From: Cupriavidus pauculus
GTDB taxonomy: Bacteria > Pseudomonadota > Gammaproteobacteria > Burkholderiales > Burkholderiaceae
DNA length: 63,733 nt
Direction of reading: 5' to 3'
NCBI RefSeq assembly: GCF_008801835.1
Contig: NZ_VZOW01000030.1
Span: 1 to 63,733, forward strand
Every line of letters starts with the position of its first letter. The stretch's first letter is position 1. Shown here one piece after another: positions 18,125-28,134 of the stretch. Under the pieces are notes generated by a model that saw only the letters and a list, made by a program, of their open reading frames with translations, had not been told where the DNA came from and made no database searches. The position numbers and the translations under genes are program-made.

Positions 18125-18973
18125 ATGATAGAACGTCGTCCTGTGCTGGACTTTATTTCGCACCTGGTGCTGATCACCGGCATTTTGGTGGTCGCTTTTC
18201 CGGTGTATCTCACCTTCGTTGCCTCGACACTGACGGCGGAGCAGGTGCTGGACGCGCCAATGACGCTGTTGCCCGGCAGTCATTTGATCGAGAATTACCG
18301 AACCGTGCTGTTCCATGGCGTGGGCGAATCGGCGGCGCCGGTTTCCACAATGATGAAGAACAGCCTGATCATGGCGCTGGGTATTGCATTGGGCAAGATC
18401 GCCATCTCGATTATCTCGGCGTTCGCGATCGTCTATTTCCGCTTTCCGCTGCGCAAGACGTTTTTCTGGATGATTTTCGTCACGCTAATGCTGCCGGTGG
18501 AAGTGCGGATTCTGCCGACGTACAAGGTGGTCTCGGATCTCGGCCTGCTCGATAGCTATTTTGGATTGACCATCCCGATCATTGCATCGGCGACAGCCAC
18601 ATTCCTGTTTCGTCAATTTTTCCTGACCATTCCCGATGAACTGGCGGAAGCCGCGCGTATCGACGGCGCGGGGCCGCTGCGTTTTTTCTGGGACGTGGTG
18701 CTGCCGCTGTCGCGCACCAGTATCGCGGCGCTGTTTGTAATCCAGTTCATTTACGGATGGAATCAGTATCTTTGGCCGCTGCTGATTACCACCCAGAAAT
18801 CGATGACACCGGTGGTGGTCGGTGTCACGCAAATGATTTCCCGCTCCGGCGATGCGGCCACCGACTGGAACCTAGTGATGGCCACCGTAATGCTGGCGAT
18901 GATTCCGCCGGCCGTGGTGGTGGTGTTGATGCAACGCTGGTTCGTCAAGGGCCTGGTGGAAACGGAAAAGTAA
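18125..18973 (+). CDS. ugpE: Glycerol-3-phosphate ABC transporter permease UgpE
   Basis: A 282-residue MalG-class permease with six predicted membrane segments; its EAA motif is EAARIDGAGPLRFFWDVVLPL. The N-terminus MIERRPVLDFISHLVLITGI is UgpE-like and the ATG is preceded by GGAGG (CAGGAGGCAGTC). It forms the heterodimeric channel with UgpA and lies 9 bp before ugpC. Confidence 0.94.
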   Translation: MIERRPVLDFISHLVLITGILVVAFPVYLTFVASTLTAEQVLDAPMTLLPGSHLIENYRTVLFHGVGESAAPVSTMMKNSLIMALGIALGKIAISIISAFAIVYFRFPLRKTFFWMIFVTLMLPVEVRILPTYKVVSDLGLLDSYFGLTIPIIASATATFLFRQFFLTIPDELAEAARIDGAGPLRFFWDVVLPLSRTSIAALFVIQFIYGWNQYLWPLLITTQKSMTPVVVGVTQMISRSGDAATDWNLVMATVMLAMIPPAVVVVLMQRWFVKGLVETEK

Positions 18974-18982
18974 AGGCAATCC

Positions 18983-20095
18983 ATGGCAAAGCTGTCTCTT
19001 CGCAATGTTCAGAAGACTTATGTCGGTGGTGCGCAAGTCGTGCACGGCATCGATATGGAAATCGGCGATGGCGAGTTCATCGTGATAGTCGGCCCGTCGG
19101 GCTGCGGTAAATCTACGCTGTTGCGCATGGTGGCGGGGCTCGAGACCATTACCGGCGGCGAGGTGCATATCGGCGGCAAGGTGGTCAACGACCTGGAACC
19201 CGCCGAGCGCGATATCGCGATGGTGTTCCAGAACTACGCGTTGTATCCGCATATGAGCGTGTACGACAACATGGCATATGGGCTGAAAATCCGCGGCATG
19301 CCGAAGGCCGAAATCGAACAGCGCGTACGGCATGCCGCCGATATTCTGGAACTGGCGCCGTTGCTAGATCGCAAGCCGCGCGCGCTGTCAGGCGGCCAGC
19401 GCCAGCGCGTGGCCATGGGGCGCGCCATTGTGCGGGAGCCCGCCGTGTTCCTGTTCGACGAGCCGCTATCGAATCTCGATGCCAAGCTGCGCGTGCAAAT
19501 GCGGCTGGAGTTGAAGGACCTGCACCGTCGTCTCAAGACCACCAGCCTCTATGTGACCCACGATCAGGTCGAAGCCATGACGCTGGCTGACCGCATGATG
19601 GTGCTCAACGGCGGTCGGGTGGAGCAGATCGGTACGCCGCTCGAGGTCTATTCGCGTCCGGCCAGCACGTTCGTGGCCGGCTTTATCGGCTCGCCGCCGA
19701 TGAACCTCGTGCCCGTGGTACGCAATGGCGCGGGGCAGGGCGAGGCCGCGCAGATGCGTGTGGTGCCAAAGGAAGGGCAGGCCGGGACCGCCGCAACGCT
19801 TGGACATCTGCCGATGGGCCTGCACCTGCCGGAGCAGGCGCTGCTGGGATTGCGACCCGAGCATGTCGAACCCTGCGCCGCGCACGAGGCCATCGCACAG
19901 GTCGATGTGCGTGTGGTGGAAGCACTGGGGGCCGATTCCTTTGCGTATGGCACGCTGGGCGGGCAGCCGATCGTCGTACGGCTCGACAGCCAGATGCACG
20001 TGCGCGCCGGCGACCAACTGCCGATCACGGCATCGGCCGACCATCTGCATTTCTTCGATATGCAACACGGCAAGCGCATCGAGGCCAGGGCATGA
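18983..20095 (+). CDS. ugpC: Glycerol-3-phosphate ABC transporter ATPase UgpC
   Basis: A 370-residue cytoplasmic ATPase. Nucleotide-binding domain: Walker A GPSGCGKST, Q-loop VFQNYALYPH, signature LSGGQRQR, Walker B VFLFDEPLSNLD, H-loop YVTHD. The C-terminal ~130 residues form the TOBE/OB regulatory domain typical of the MalK/UgpC group. The stop overlaps the ugpQ start (ATGA), so the two are translationally coupled. Confidence 0.95.
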   Translation: MAKLSLRNVQKTYVGGAQVVHGIDMEIGDGEFIVIVGPSGCGKSTLLRMVAGLETITGGEVHIGGKVVNDLEPAERDIAMVFQNYALYPHMSVYDNMAYGLKIRGMPKAEIEQRVRHAADILELAPLLDRKPRALSGGQRQRVAMGRAIVREPAVFLFDEPLSNLDAKLRVQMRLELKDLHRRLKTTSLYVTHDQVEAMTLADRMMVLNGGRVEQIGTPLEVYSRPASTFVAGFIGSPPMNLVPVVRNGAGQGEAAQMRVVPKEGQAGTAATLGHLPMGLHLPEQALLGLRPEHVEPCAAHEAIAQVDVRVVEALGADSFAYGTLGGQPIVVRLDSQMHVRAGDQLPITASADHLHFFDMQHGKRIEARA

Positions 20096-20844
20096 CAGGA
20101 AAGGATTGGGCGTATCCGCGCTTCATCGCGCATCGTGGCGCCGGCAAGTTGGCGCCCGAAAATACTTTGGCTGCAATCCGGCACGGCGCATCATTCGGCT
20201 ACCGAATGTTCGAGTTCGACGTGAAGCTGTCGGGCGATGGCAAGGCGGTGCTGATGCACGACGCCACGCTGGATCGGACGACGTCTGGTTCCGGGCGCGT
20301 CGATGCGCTGACAATGGGGGAGCTGGCGGCGCTGGATGCCGGCAGCTGGCATGGCCCGGCCTTTGCCGGCGAGCCGATTCCCACGCTGGCCGCCGTTGCG
20401 CGCTATACGCAGGCCAATGGATTCCTGGTCAATATCGAAATCAAGCCAGTGCCCGGCGCGGAGCATCGCACCGGCGCTGCAGTGGCGCTTGATGCGCTTT
20501 CGCTGTGGAAAGGCGCCGCTGTGCCGCCGTTGCTGTCATCGTTTTCTGAAGAGGCGCTTGCCGCGGCGCGGGATGTCGCGCCCGGGCTGCCCCGCGCACT
20601 GCTTCTGGATAAACTGCCAGCAGACTGGCTGGAACGGCTGAAGCGGCTCGATTGCGTGGCGCTCGACGCGAATCACCGCGAGCTGGACGACCAGGTCATC
20701 GCGGCTGCGCATGCGGCCGGCTTCAAGGTGCTGTGCTACACAGTGAACGATCCGCAAAGGGCGCGGGACCTTGTCTCATGGGGACTCGACGGTCTGATTA
20801 CCGATGCGGTGGACCAGATCGCGCCCGATTCGGCCAAGACCTGA
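20092..20844 (+). CDS. ugpQ: Glycerophosphodiester phosphodiesterase UgpQ
   Basis: A 250-residue cytoplasmic enzyme that hydrolyses glycerophosphodiesters entering through UgpBAEC to glycerol-3-phosphate and an alcohol. GDPD signatures: FIAHRGAGKLAPENTLAA (catalytic His), FEFDVKLSGDG (metal ligands), LMHDATLDRTT and NIEIKP. Without a signal peptide it acts inside the cell. It overlaps ugpC by four bases and closes the operon; no clear terminator follows. Confidence 0.95.
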   Translation: MTGKDWAYPRFIAHRGAGKLAPENTLAAIRHGASFGYRMFEFDVKLSGDGKAVLMHDATLDRTTSGSGRVDALTMGELAALDAGSWHGPAFAGEPIPTLAAVARYTQANGFLVNIEIKPVPGAEHRTGAAVALDALSLWKGAAVPPLLSSFSEEALAAARDVAPGLPRALLLDKLPADWLERLKRLDCVALDANHRELDDQVIAAAHAAGFKVLCYTVNDPQRARDLVSWGLDGLITDAVDQIAPDSAKT

Positions 20845-20899
20845 ACAGAGTGTCTGAATTTTGCATCACGAAAAGTCCCCGCGGTTTTTAGGCAAACGT

Positions 20900-21124
20900 G
20901 CTATGCTTCGCGAGTGAAGACTTAGGTCCTTCCCCGCACAACTTGCCCTTTCGGGTCTGGCGGCGAGACCGACAACCAGCGGCACCCAGCGGGTGCCGTT
21001 CGTTCAAGGTGGTTACCGCAGGACCCCCAAGAGTTGTTTGCAATCCGCTAACCGGTCAAGCCGTGTCGCGGAAGGTTGATGAACCCGCTTAACTCCGGCA
21101 TACCCGGAGAATAGTGAGCGCCCC
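20900..21124 (+). promoter_or_regulatory. Structured 5' leader of sucA (sucA RNA motif-like)
   Basis: The 280-bp gap before sucA holds several hairpins: GGTCT/AGACC (20954-20970), GGCACCC-AGC-GGGTGCC (20981-20997), TCCGC/GCGGA (21044-21072) and CTCCGG-CATAC-CCGGAG (21093-21109). The last overlaps the Shine-Dalgarno GGAGA (21106-21110), so it could hide the ribosome site. A conserved leader called the sucA RNA motif is known in Burkholderiales; position and SD pairing agree, but I could not test the covariance model. Confidence 0.6.
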
Positions 21125-23977
21125 ATGATGCAGCAGTATCAGAGCAATTCGTACCTCTTCGGCGGAAACGCCCCCTATGTGGAAGAGTTGTACGAGGCCT
21201 ATCTCCAGAATCCCAGCTCGGTTCCCGACAATTGGCGCGCGTATTTTGACGCGATGCAGAATGTCCCGGCTGTGGATGGTTCCAACGCCCGCGATATTCC
21301 CCACGCACCGATCGTCGCCTCGTTTGCCGAGCGCGCCAAGCAGGGCCCCATCAAGACCATTGTTGCCTCGGCCGATTCCGATATGGGCCGCAAGCGCGTC
21401 GCTGCCACGCAGCTGATCGCCGCCTATCGCAACATCGGTTCGCACTGGGCGGATCTCGATCCGCTCAAGCGGCAGGAGCGTCCGCCCCTGCCTGACCTCG
21501 ATCCCGCGTTCTACGGCTTCTCCGAGGCTGACCTCGACATCGTTTTCAATGCCAGCAATACGTATTTCGGCAAGGAATCGATGAGCCTGCGCGAGCTGCT
21601 CAACAATCTTCGCGAGACATACTGCGGCACCATCGGCGCCGAGTTCATGTACGTGAGCGACCAGGCGCAGAAGCGCTGGTGGCAGGAGCGTCTGGAAACC
21701 ACGCGTTCCAAGCCCGTGTTCACGCTCGAAAAGAAGAAACACATCCTCGACCGCCTGACCGCTGCCGAAGGCCTCGAGCGCTTCCTCCACACCAAGTATG
21801 TCGGTCAGAAGCGTTTCTCGCTGGAAGGCGGAGAGAGCTTCATCGCCGCGATGGACGAACTGATCCAGCGCGCCGGTAGCAAGGGCGTGCAGGAAATCGT
21901 GATCGGCATGGCCCACCGCGGCCGTCTGAATGTGCTGGTCAACACGCTGGGCAAGATGCCCGCGGACCTGTTTGCCGAATTCGAAGGCAAGCATGTCGAC
22001 GATCTGCCGGCTGGCGACGTGAAGTACCACAAGGGCTTTTCGAGCGATGTCTCGACCGAGGGCGGCCCTGTCCACCTGTCGCTCGCGTTCAACCCGTCGC
22101 ACCTGGAAATCGTCAACCCGGTCGTGGAAGGTTCGGCCAAGGCGCGTCAGGAACGCCGTGGCGATGCCGGTCACAAGGAAGTGCTGCCCGTGCAGGTGCA
22201 CGGCGACGCCGCCTTTGCCGGCCAGGGCGTGGTGATGGAAACGCTGAACCTCGCGCAAACGCGCGGTTACGGCACGGGCGGCACGATGCACCTGGTCATC
22301 AACAACCAGATCGGCTTCACCACTTCCGATCCGCGCGATGCACGTTCGACGCTGTACTGCACGGACGTGGTCAAGATGATCGAGGCGCCGGTGCTGCACG
22401 TGAACGGCGACGACCCCGAAGCCGTGGTCTACGCCATGCAGCTGGCCGTTGATTTCCGCATGGAATTCAACAAGGACGTCGTGGTCGATATCATCTGCTT
22501 CCGCAAGCTGGGCCACAACGAGCAAGACACGCCAGCGGTGACGCAGCCGCTGATGTACAAGAAGATCAGCCAGCATCCGGGCACGCGCAAGCTGTACGCG
22601 GACAAGCTGGTGGCGCAAAACCTGACCCCTGCCGATTTCGGCGACGAACTGGTCAAGAGCTATCGCGCCGCGATGGACGCCGGCAAGCACACCGTCGACC
22701 CCGTTCTGTCGAACTTCAAGAACAAGTTCGCCGTGGACTGGATGCCGTTCCTGAATCGCAAGTGGACGGACGCCGCTGACACTGCGGTGCCGGTGACGGA
22801 ATTGAAGCGCCTGGCCGAGCGCATCACCACGATCCCCGATCACTTCAAGGTTCACCCGCTGGTGGAAAAGGTCATCAAGGACCGCGCCAACATGGGCAAG
22901 GGCGAACAGATGCTGGACTGGGGTATGGGCGAGCATCTGGCCTTCGCCTCGCTGGTCGCGTCGGGCTACCCGGTGCGTATCACCGGTCAGGATGCCGGTC
23001 GTGGAACGTTCACGCACCGCCATGCCGTGCTGCACGACCAGGCTCGCGAGCGCTGGGACGCCGGCACGTACATCCCGCTGCAGAATGTGTCCGAAAACCA
23101 GGCGCCGTTTACGGTGATCGACTCTGTGCTGTCGGAAGAAGCTGTGCTCGGCTTCGAATACGGTTTCTCGACCGCCGAACCGAACGCACTGGTGATCTGG
23201 GAAGCCCAGTTCGGCGACTTCGTCAACGGTGCGCAGGTCGTGATCGACCAGTTCATTTCGTCGGGTGAAGTGAAGTGGGGCCGCGCCTCGGGCCTGACGA
23301 TGATGCTGCCGCACGGCTACGAAGGCCAGGGCCCGGAACACAGCTCGGCACGTATCGAGCGTTTCCTGCAGCTTTGCGCCGACCACAACATCCAGGTTGT
23401 GCAGCCGACCACGCCAGCCCAGATCTTCCACCTGCTGCGCCGCCAGATGATCCGTCTGTTCCGCAAGCCGCTGGTGATCATGACGCCGAAGTCGCTGCTG
23501 CGTAACAAGGATGCGGTCTCGCCGCTGTCCGATCTCGCCAAGGGCCACTTCGAAACGGTGATCCCCGACAACGAGGAACTGAACGCGAGCAAGGTCAAGC
23601 GCATCATCATGTGCTCGGGCAAGGTTTATTACGATCTGGTGAACACGCGCAAGGAGCGCGAAGCCACCGATACGGCAATTATCCGCCTGGAACAGCTGTA
23701 TCCGTTCCCGCACAAGGCTGTGGCCGCCGAACTCAAGAAGTACCCGGCCGCGACCGAAATCGTGTGGTGCCAGGACGAACCGCAGAACCAGGGCGCCTGG
23801 TTCTTCGTTCAGCACTACATCATGGAAAACATGACGGAAGGCCAGAAGCTCGGTTATGCCGGTCGTCCCGCCTCGGCTTCGCCGGCGGTGGGCTACTACG
23901 CAAAGCACAACGAGCAACAGAAGGCGCTGCTGGACGCTGCGTTCTCCAAGCTCAAGGGCTTTGTTCTGACCAAGTAA
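21125..23977 (+). CDS. sucA: 2-oxoglutarate dehydrogenase E1 component
   Basis: Thiamine-diphosphate-dependent E1 that decarboxylates 2-oxoglutarate and succinylates the lipoyl arm of SucB. 950 residues, normal for the family. The N-terminus (MMQQYQSNSYLFGGNAPYVE) is the E2-binding extension typical of OdhA; GMAHRGRLNVLVN, GDAAFAGQGVVMETLNL and LPHGYEGQGPEHSSAR are diagnostic. Two consecutive ATGs (21125, 21128) lie 14-17 bases after GGAGA. First gene of sucA-sucB-lpdA; the leader hairpin suggests control of translation. Confidence 0.97.
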   Translation: MMQQYQSNSYLFGGNAPYVEELYEAYLQNPSSVPDNWRAYFDAMQNVPAVDGSNARDIPHAPIVASFAERAKQGPIKTIVASADSDMGRKRVAATQLIAAYRNIGSHWADLDPLKRQERPPLPDLDPAFYGFSEADLDIVFNASNTYFGKESMSLRELLNNLRETYCGTIGAEFMYVSDQAQKRWWQERLETTRSKPVFTLEKKKHILDRLTAAEGLERFLHTKYVGQKRFSLEGGESFIAAMDELIQRAGSKGVQEIVIGMAHRGRLNVLVNTLGKMPADLFAEFEGKHVDDLPAGDVKYHKGFSSDVSTEGGPVHLSLAFNPSHLEIVNPVVEGSAKARQERRGDAGHKEVLPVQVHGDAAFAGQGVVMETLNLAQTRGYGTGGTMHLVINNQIGFTTSDPRDARSTLYCTDVVKMIEAPVLHVNGDDPEAVVYAMQLAVDFRMEFNKDVVVDIICFRKLGHNEQDTPAVTQPLMYKKISQHPGTRKLYADKLVAQNLTPADFGDELVKSYRAAMDAGKHTVDPVLSNFKNKFAVDWMPFLNRKWTDAADTAVPVTELKRLAERITTIPDHFKVHPLVEKVIKDRANMGKGEQMLDWGMGEHLAFASLVASGYPVRITGQDAGRGTFTHRHAVLHDQARERWDAGTYIPLQNVSENQAPFTVIDSVLSEEAVLGFEYGFSTAEPNALVIWEAQFGDFVNGAQVVIDQFISSGEVKWGRASGLTMMLPHGYEGQGPEHSSARIERFLQLCADHNIQVVQPTTPAQIFHLLRRQMIRLFRKPLVIMTPKSLLRNKDAVSPLSDLAKGHFETVIPDNEELNASKVKRIIMCSGKVYYDLVNTRKEREATDTAIIRLEQLYPFPHKAVAAELKKYPAATEIVWCQDEPQNQGAWFFVQHYIMENMTEGQKLGYAGRPASASPAVGYYAKHNEQQKALLDAAFSKLKGFVLTK

Positions 23978-24071
23978 TTCGTTGGTGCCCGCGGCCGCGC
24001 ACAGGGATACGCGCCGCGGTGTACCTGCCTGATACGAAACACACACGCATACATCGAGGAATAACAAAACC

Positions 24072-25328
24072 ATGGCTATTGTTGACGTCAAGGTTCCGCA
24101 ACTGTCTGAATCGGTCGCCGAAGCGACCATGCTGAACTGGAAGAAGAAGCCGGGCGAAGCCGTTGCTCAGGACGAAATCCTGATCGAAATCGAAACGGAC
24201 AAGGTTGTGCTGGAAGTGCCGGCCCCGTCGGCTGGCGTGCTGTCGCAAATCATCAAGAACGACGGCGATACCGTCGTCGCCGATGAAGTCATTGCCAAGA
24301 TCGACACGGAAGCGACGGCTGGCGCCGCCGCTCCCGCCGCTGCCGCTCCGGCGCCCGCTGCCGCTGCAGCAGCCCCGGCGGCTGCAGCTCCTGCTCCGGC
24401 CGCCGCCGGCGCAATCGCCATGCCGTCGGCAGCCAAGCTGATGGCCGAAGGTGGCCTGTCGGCCTCGCAAGTGGCTGGCACTGGCAAGGACGGCCGCATC
24501 ACCAAGGGCGACGTGCTGGCCGCTGGCTCGGCTCCGGCCCCGGCTGCCAAGGCTGCTCCGGCCCCCGCGCCGGCCAAGCCGGCACTGCCGCAGGTTGCTG
24601 CCCAGGTCGATTTCGCCGCGCTGGGCGACCGCCCGGAAGAGCGCGTGCCGATGAGCCGTCTGCGTGCCCGCATCGCAGAACGTCTGATCCAGTCGCAATC
24701 GACCAACGCCATCCTCACCACGTTCAACGAAGTGAACATGAAGCCGGTGATGGACCTGCGCGCCAAGTACAAGGACCGCTTCGAGAAGGAACACGGCGTG
24801 AAGCTCGGCTTCATGTCGTTCTTCGTGAAGGCCGCGGTCCATGCGCTGAAGAAGTACCCCATCATCAACGCATCGGTCGATGGCAACGACATCGTCTACC
24901 ACGGCTACTTCGACATCGGCATCGCCGTTGGCTCGCCGCGTGGCCTGGTCGTGCCTATCCTCCGCAACGCCGACCAGATGAGCCTGGCCGATATCGAGAA
25001 GAAGATCGCTGAATTTGGCGCCAAGGCCCGCGACGGCAAGCTGTCGCTGGACGAGCTGACCGGCGGTACGTTCTCGATCTCGAACGGCGGTACTTTCGGT
25101 TCGATGCTGTCGACCCCGATCATCAACCCGCCCCAGTCGGCAATCCTTGGCGTACACGCCACGAAGGACCGTGCCGTGGTGGAAGACGGTCAGATCGTGA
25201 TCCGCCCGATGAACTACCTGGCCATGTCCTATGACCACCGCATCATCGACGGCCGCGAAGCCGTTCTGGGCCTGGTCGCAATGAAGGAAGCGCTGGAAGA
25301 TCCGGCCCGCCTGCTGCTGGACCTGTAA
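24072..25328 (+). CDS. sucB: 2-oxoglutarate dehydrogenase E2, dihydrolipoamide succinyltransferase
   Basis: A 418-residue core of the complex. One N-terminal lipoyl domain with the lipoylated Lys44 in EIETDKVVLEV, an Ala/Pro-rich linker (about residues 78-115), a peripheral-subunit-binding domain (PSAAKLMAEGGLSASQVAGT) and a C-terminal catalytic domain with SYDHRIIDGREAV (catalytic His). It transfers the succinyl group from lipoate to CoA. It lies 94 bp after sucA in the same operon. Confidence 0.97.
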   Translation: MAIVDVKVPQLSESVAEATMLNWKKKPGEAVAQDEILIEIETDKVVLEVPAPSAGVLSQIIKNDGDTVVADEVIAKIDTEATAGAAAPAAAAPAPAAAAAAPAAAAPAPAAAGAIAMPSAAKLMAEGGLSASQVAGTGKDGRITKGDVLAAGSAPAPAAKAAPAPAPAKPALPQVAAQVDFAALGDRPEERVPMSRLRARIAERLIQSQSTNAILTTFNEVNMKPVMDLRAKYKDRFEKEHGVKLGFMSFFVKAAVHALKKYPIINASVDGNDIVYHGYFDIGIAVGSPRGLVVPILRNADQMSLADIEKKIAEFGAKARDGKLSLDELTGGTFSISNGGTFGSMLSTPIINPPQSAILGVHATKDRAVVEDGQIVIRPMNYLAMSYDHRIIDGREAVLGLVAMKEALEDPARLLLDL

Positions 25329-25458
25329 TCTGGTCCGACCTCAGTAGACATCCCGTCTTTCGATTGTCGTCCTCCTCGCGTGCGTGCACGCGGGGAGTCG
25401 GCCGCGTCCCGAGCCACAAGCGCCGGACGCCCGCCATGACGAGCCAAAGAGAAATTTC

Positions 25459-26883
25459 ATGAGCAAACAATTCGACGTGCTGGTGATCGGCGCCGGCCCC
25501 GGCGGCTATATCGCCGCCATTCGCGCGGCCCAGCTGGGCCTGAACGTGGCATGCCTGGAAGGCAATGCCTATGACGATCCCAAGGGCGAAGCCCGTCTGG
25601 GCGGCACCTGCCTCAACGTAGGCTGCATTCCGTCCAAGGCGCTGCTGGCTTCCTCGGAAGAGTTCGAGAACGCCACGCACCACCTGGCCGACCACGGTAT
25701 CACCGTGGGCGACGTCAAGGTCGACGTGGCCAAGATGCTCAAGCGCAAGGACGATATCGTCGGCAAGATGACGAAGGGTATCGAGTTCCTGTTCCGCAAG
25801 AACAAGGTCACGCTGTTCAAGGGCTACGGCAAGTTCTCGGGTAAGACGGCAGACGGCTTCCAAGTGGAAGTGAACGGCGAAACGCTGACGGCCAAGCACG
25901 TCATCATCGCCACGGGCTCGAAGGCACGCCATCTGCCCGGTATTACCGTCGACAACAATCTGATCAGCGATAACGAAGGCGCATTGAAGTTTGCTTCCGT
26001 GCCCAAGAAGCTGGGCGTGATCGGCGCAGGCGTCATCGGCCTGGAATTGGGTTCGGTGTGGCGTCGCCTCGGCGCTGACGTGACCGTGCTCGAAGCGCTA
26101 CCCGCATTCCTGGGTGCTGCCGACGAAGGCGTGGCCAAGGAAGCGCAGAAGCTGCTGACCAAGCAGGGCCTGAAGTTCAACCTTGGCGTCAAGGTCGATG
26201 AAGTCAAGACCGGCAAGGACAGCGTCACCGTCAACTTCACGGACAAGGACGGCAAAGCCCAGACGCTGGAAGTCGATCGACTGATCGTGTCGGTCGGCCG
26301 GGTGCCGAACACCGACAACCTGGGCCTGGAAGCGGTTGGCCTGGGCGTGGACCAGCGCGGCTTCATCGAGGTGGACGATCATTGCCAGACCAAGGTGCCC
26401 GGCATCTGGGCGATTGGCGACGTGGTGCGTGGCCCGATGCTGGCACACAAGGCTGAAGACGAAGGCGTGGCCGTGGCCGAGCGCATCGTCGGCCAGAAGC
26501 CGCATATCGACTTCAACACGATTCCCTGGGTTATCTACACGTTCCCGGAAATCGCCTGGGTCGGTAAGACCGAACAGCAACTCAAGGCCGAGGGCCGCGA
26601 GTACAAGACCGGTCAGTTCCCGTTCATGGCTAACGGCCGTGCGCTGGGAATGGGCGCGTCAGACGGCTTCGTCAAGATGCTGGCCGATGCCAAGACCGAT
26701 GAGATCCTCGGTGTGCATATTGTGGCCGCCAACGCTTCGGACCTGATCGCCGAAGCCGTGGTTGCCATGGAGTTCAAGGCAGCGAGCGAGGACATTGGAC
26801 GCGTTTGCCATCCGCACCCGTCCATGTCGGAAGTCATGCGCGAAGCTGCATTGGCTGTCGATAAGCGTCAGCTCAACATGTAA
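25459..26883 (+). CDS. lpdA: Dihydrolipoamide dehydrogenase (E3)
   Basis: A 474-residue FAD-dependent oxidoreductase that reoxidises dihydrolipoamide with NAD+. The ATG at 25459 gives MSKQFDVLVIGAGPGGYIAA; longer in-frame options lack the FAD motif at the usual distance. The redox disulfide is GGTCLNVGCIPSK, the NAD domain GVIGAGVIGLELGSVWRRLG, and the dimer-interface active site HPHPSMSEVMREA. It lies about 130 bp after sucB, and a perfect terminator follows. Confidence 0.96.
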   Translation: MSKQFDVLVIGAGPGGYIAAIRAAQLGLNVACLEGNAYDDPKGEARLGGTCLNVGCIPSKALLASSEEFENATHHLADHGITVGDVKVDVAKMLKRKDDIVGKMTKGIEFLFRKNKVTLFKGYGKFSGKTADGFQVEVNGETLTAKHVIIATGSKARHLPGITVDNNLISDNEGALKFASVPKKLGVIGAGVIGLELGSVWRRLGADVTVLEALPAFLGAADEGVAKEAQKLLTKQGLKFNLGVKVDEVKTGKDSVTVNFTDKDGKAQTLEVDRLIVSVGRVPNTDNLGLEAVGLGVDQRGFIEVDDHCQTKVPGIWAIGDVVRGPMLAHKAEDEGVAVAERIVGQKPHIDFNTIPWVIYTFPEIAWVGKTEQQLKAEGREYKTGQFPFMANGRALGMGASDGFVKMLADAKTDEILGVHIVAANASDLIAEAVVAMEFKAASEDIGRVCHPHPSMSEVMREAALAVDKRQLNM

Positions 26884-26910
26884 GGCATTTGCCCGCCATC
26901 TAGCGAGCAC

Positions 26911-26941
26911 CGGCGCGCCGCCATCAACGGCGCGCCGTTTT
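26911..26941 (+). terminator. Intrinsic terminator of the sucA-sucB-lpdA operon
   Basis: Perfect 10-bp stem CGGCGCGCCG / CGGCGCGCCG around CCATCAA, followed by TTTT. Confidence 0.85.
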
Positions 26942-26967
26942 CACTTGCAGCCCCGATCGAATTCGAC

Positions 26968-28065
26968 ATGAATGTCACCGAGTTTTACGAGCACGAACTC
27001 AAACAACGCGGCTATCAGTCCGACGAGGCGCAATTGCGTGCCGTGGCGCGGCTGCAGCAATGCTATGACGAGTGGGTGGCCTACAAAAGCCGGCGCAACA
27101 GTACGCTGAAAAAGCTGCTGGTGCATCCTGACGTGCCCAAGGGCGTGTATATGTGGGGTGGAGTGGGGCGCGGCAAGTCGTTCCTGATGGACAGCTTCTA
27201 TTCGTGCGTGCCCGTGGTGCGCAAGACAAGGCTCCATTTCCACGAATTCATGCGCGAGGTGCATCGCGAGCTGGAAGAACTGCGAGGCCGGCCCGACCCG
27301 CTCGACGAACTCGCCAAACGCATCGCGCGGCGATTCAGGTTGATCTGCTTCGACGAGTTCCACGTCAGCGATGTGGCAGATGCCATGATCCTGCACAGAC
27401 TGCTGCAACAGCTATTCGACAATGGCGTCCAGTTTGTGATGACTTCGAACTATCGTCCAGACTTGCTGTATCCGGATGGGTTGCATCGCGACCGGGTGCT
27501 GCCCGCAATCGAACTGCTTCAGAAGAAGCTTGACGTCGTGAACGTGGACGCCGGCATCGACTACCGGAAGCGCGCGCTCGAGCAGGTGCAGGCCTATCAC
27601 ACACCTCTTAACCGCGAGGCAAGTGCGGCGCTGCGCGACGCTTTCGTCTCAATTGCTGGCACAGCTGACGAGTCGCCGATCCTGCATATCGAGCATCGTG
27701 AAATCAAGGCATTGCGCAAGGCGAACGGGGTGGTGTGGTTCGACTTTGCCACGCTGTGCGGCGGTCCACGGTCCCAGAACGATTACCTTGAAATTGCTTC
27801 GCAATTCCACACGGTGATCCTGTCCGATGTACCAAAAATGACGCCGCGCATGTCGTCCGAAGCCCGGCGCTTCACATGGCTGATCGATGTCTTCTATGAC
27901 CACAAGGTCAAGCTGTTGATGTCGGCTGAAGTGCCGGCGGACGAGCTTTATACGGAAGGCCAGATGGCCAACGAATTCCATCGGACTGTGTCGCGCATTA
28001 TCGAGATGCAGTCGCGCGAGTATCTGGAATCAGAACGGCGCGTGATGGACACTTCGCTGACCTGA
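26968..28065 (+). CDS. zapE: Cell division protein ZapE (AFG1-family ATPase)
   Basis: A 365-residue AFG1-like P-loop ATPase; the E. coli homologue associates with the Z ring under stress and low oxygen. Walker A is WGGVGRGKSFLMD, Walker B LICFDEFHVSD, then SNYRPDLLYPDGLHRDRVLPAI, a strongly conserved AFG1 block. The length and the N-terminus (MNVTEFYEHELKQRGYQSD) are typical. It starts 26 bp after the lpdA terminator, so it may use its own promoter. Confidence 0.93.
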   Translation: MNVTEFYEHELKQRGYQSDEAQLRAVARLQQCYDEWVAYKSRRNSTLKKLLVHPDVPKGVYMWGGVGRGKSFLMDSFYSCVPVVRKTRLHFHEFMREVHRELEELRGRPDPLDELAKRIARRFRLICFDEFHVSDVADAMILHRLLQQLFDNGVQFVMTSNYRPDLLYPDGLHRDRVLPAIELLQKKLDVVNVDAGIDYRKRALEQVQAYHTPLNREASAALRDAFVSIAGTADESPILHIEHREIKALRKANGVVWFDFATLCGGPRSQNDYLEIASQFHTVILSDVPKMTPRMSSEARRFTWLIDVFYDHKVKLLMSAEVPADELYTEGQMANEFHRTVSRIIEMQSREYLESERRVMDTSLT

Positions 28066-28134
28066 TTCAAGGGTCTTGCTATGGCGCGAGTTGTTTGAGA
28101 TTGTCGCGGAGATTCTGACGCGGTTCCTCCAAAG

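Noticed and set aside
21089..24130. Reverse-strand 1013-codon open frame opposite sucA
   Set aside because: His/Arg/Val-rich with no domains; a high-GC antisense shadow of a clearly recognised gene.
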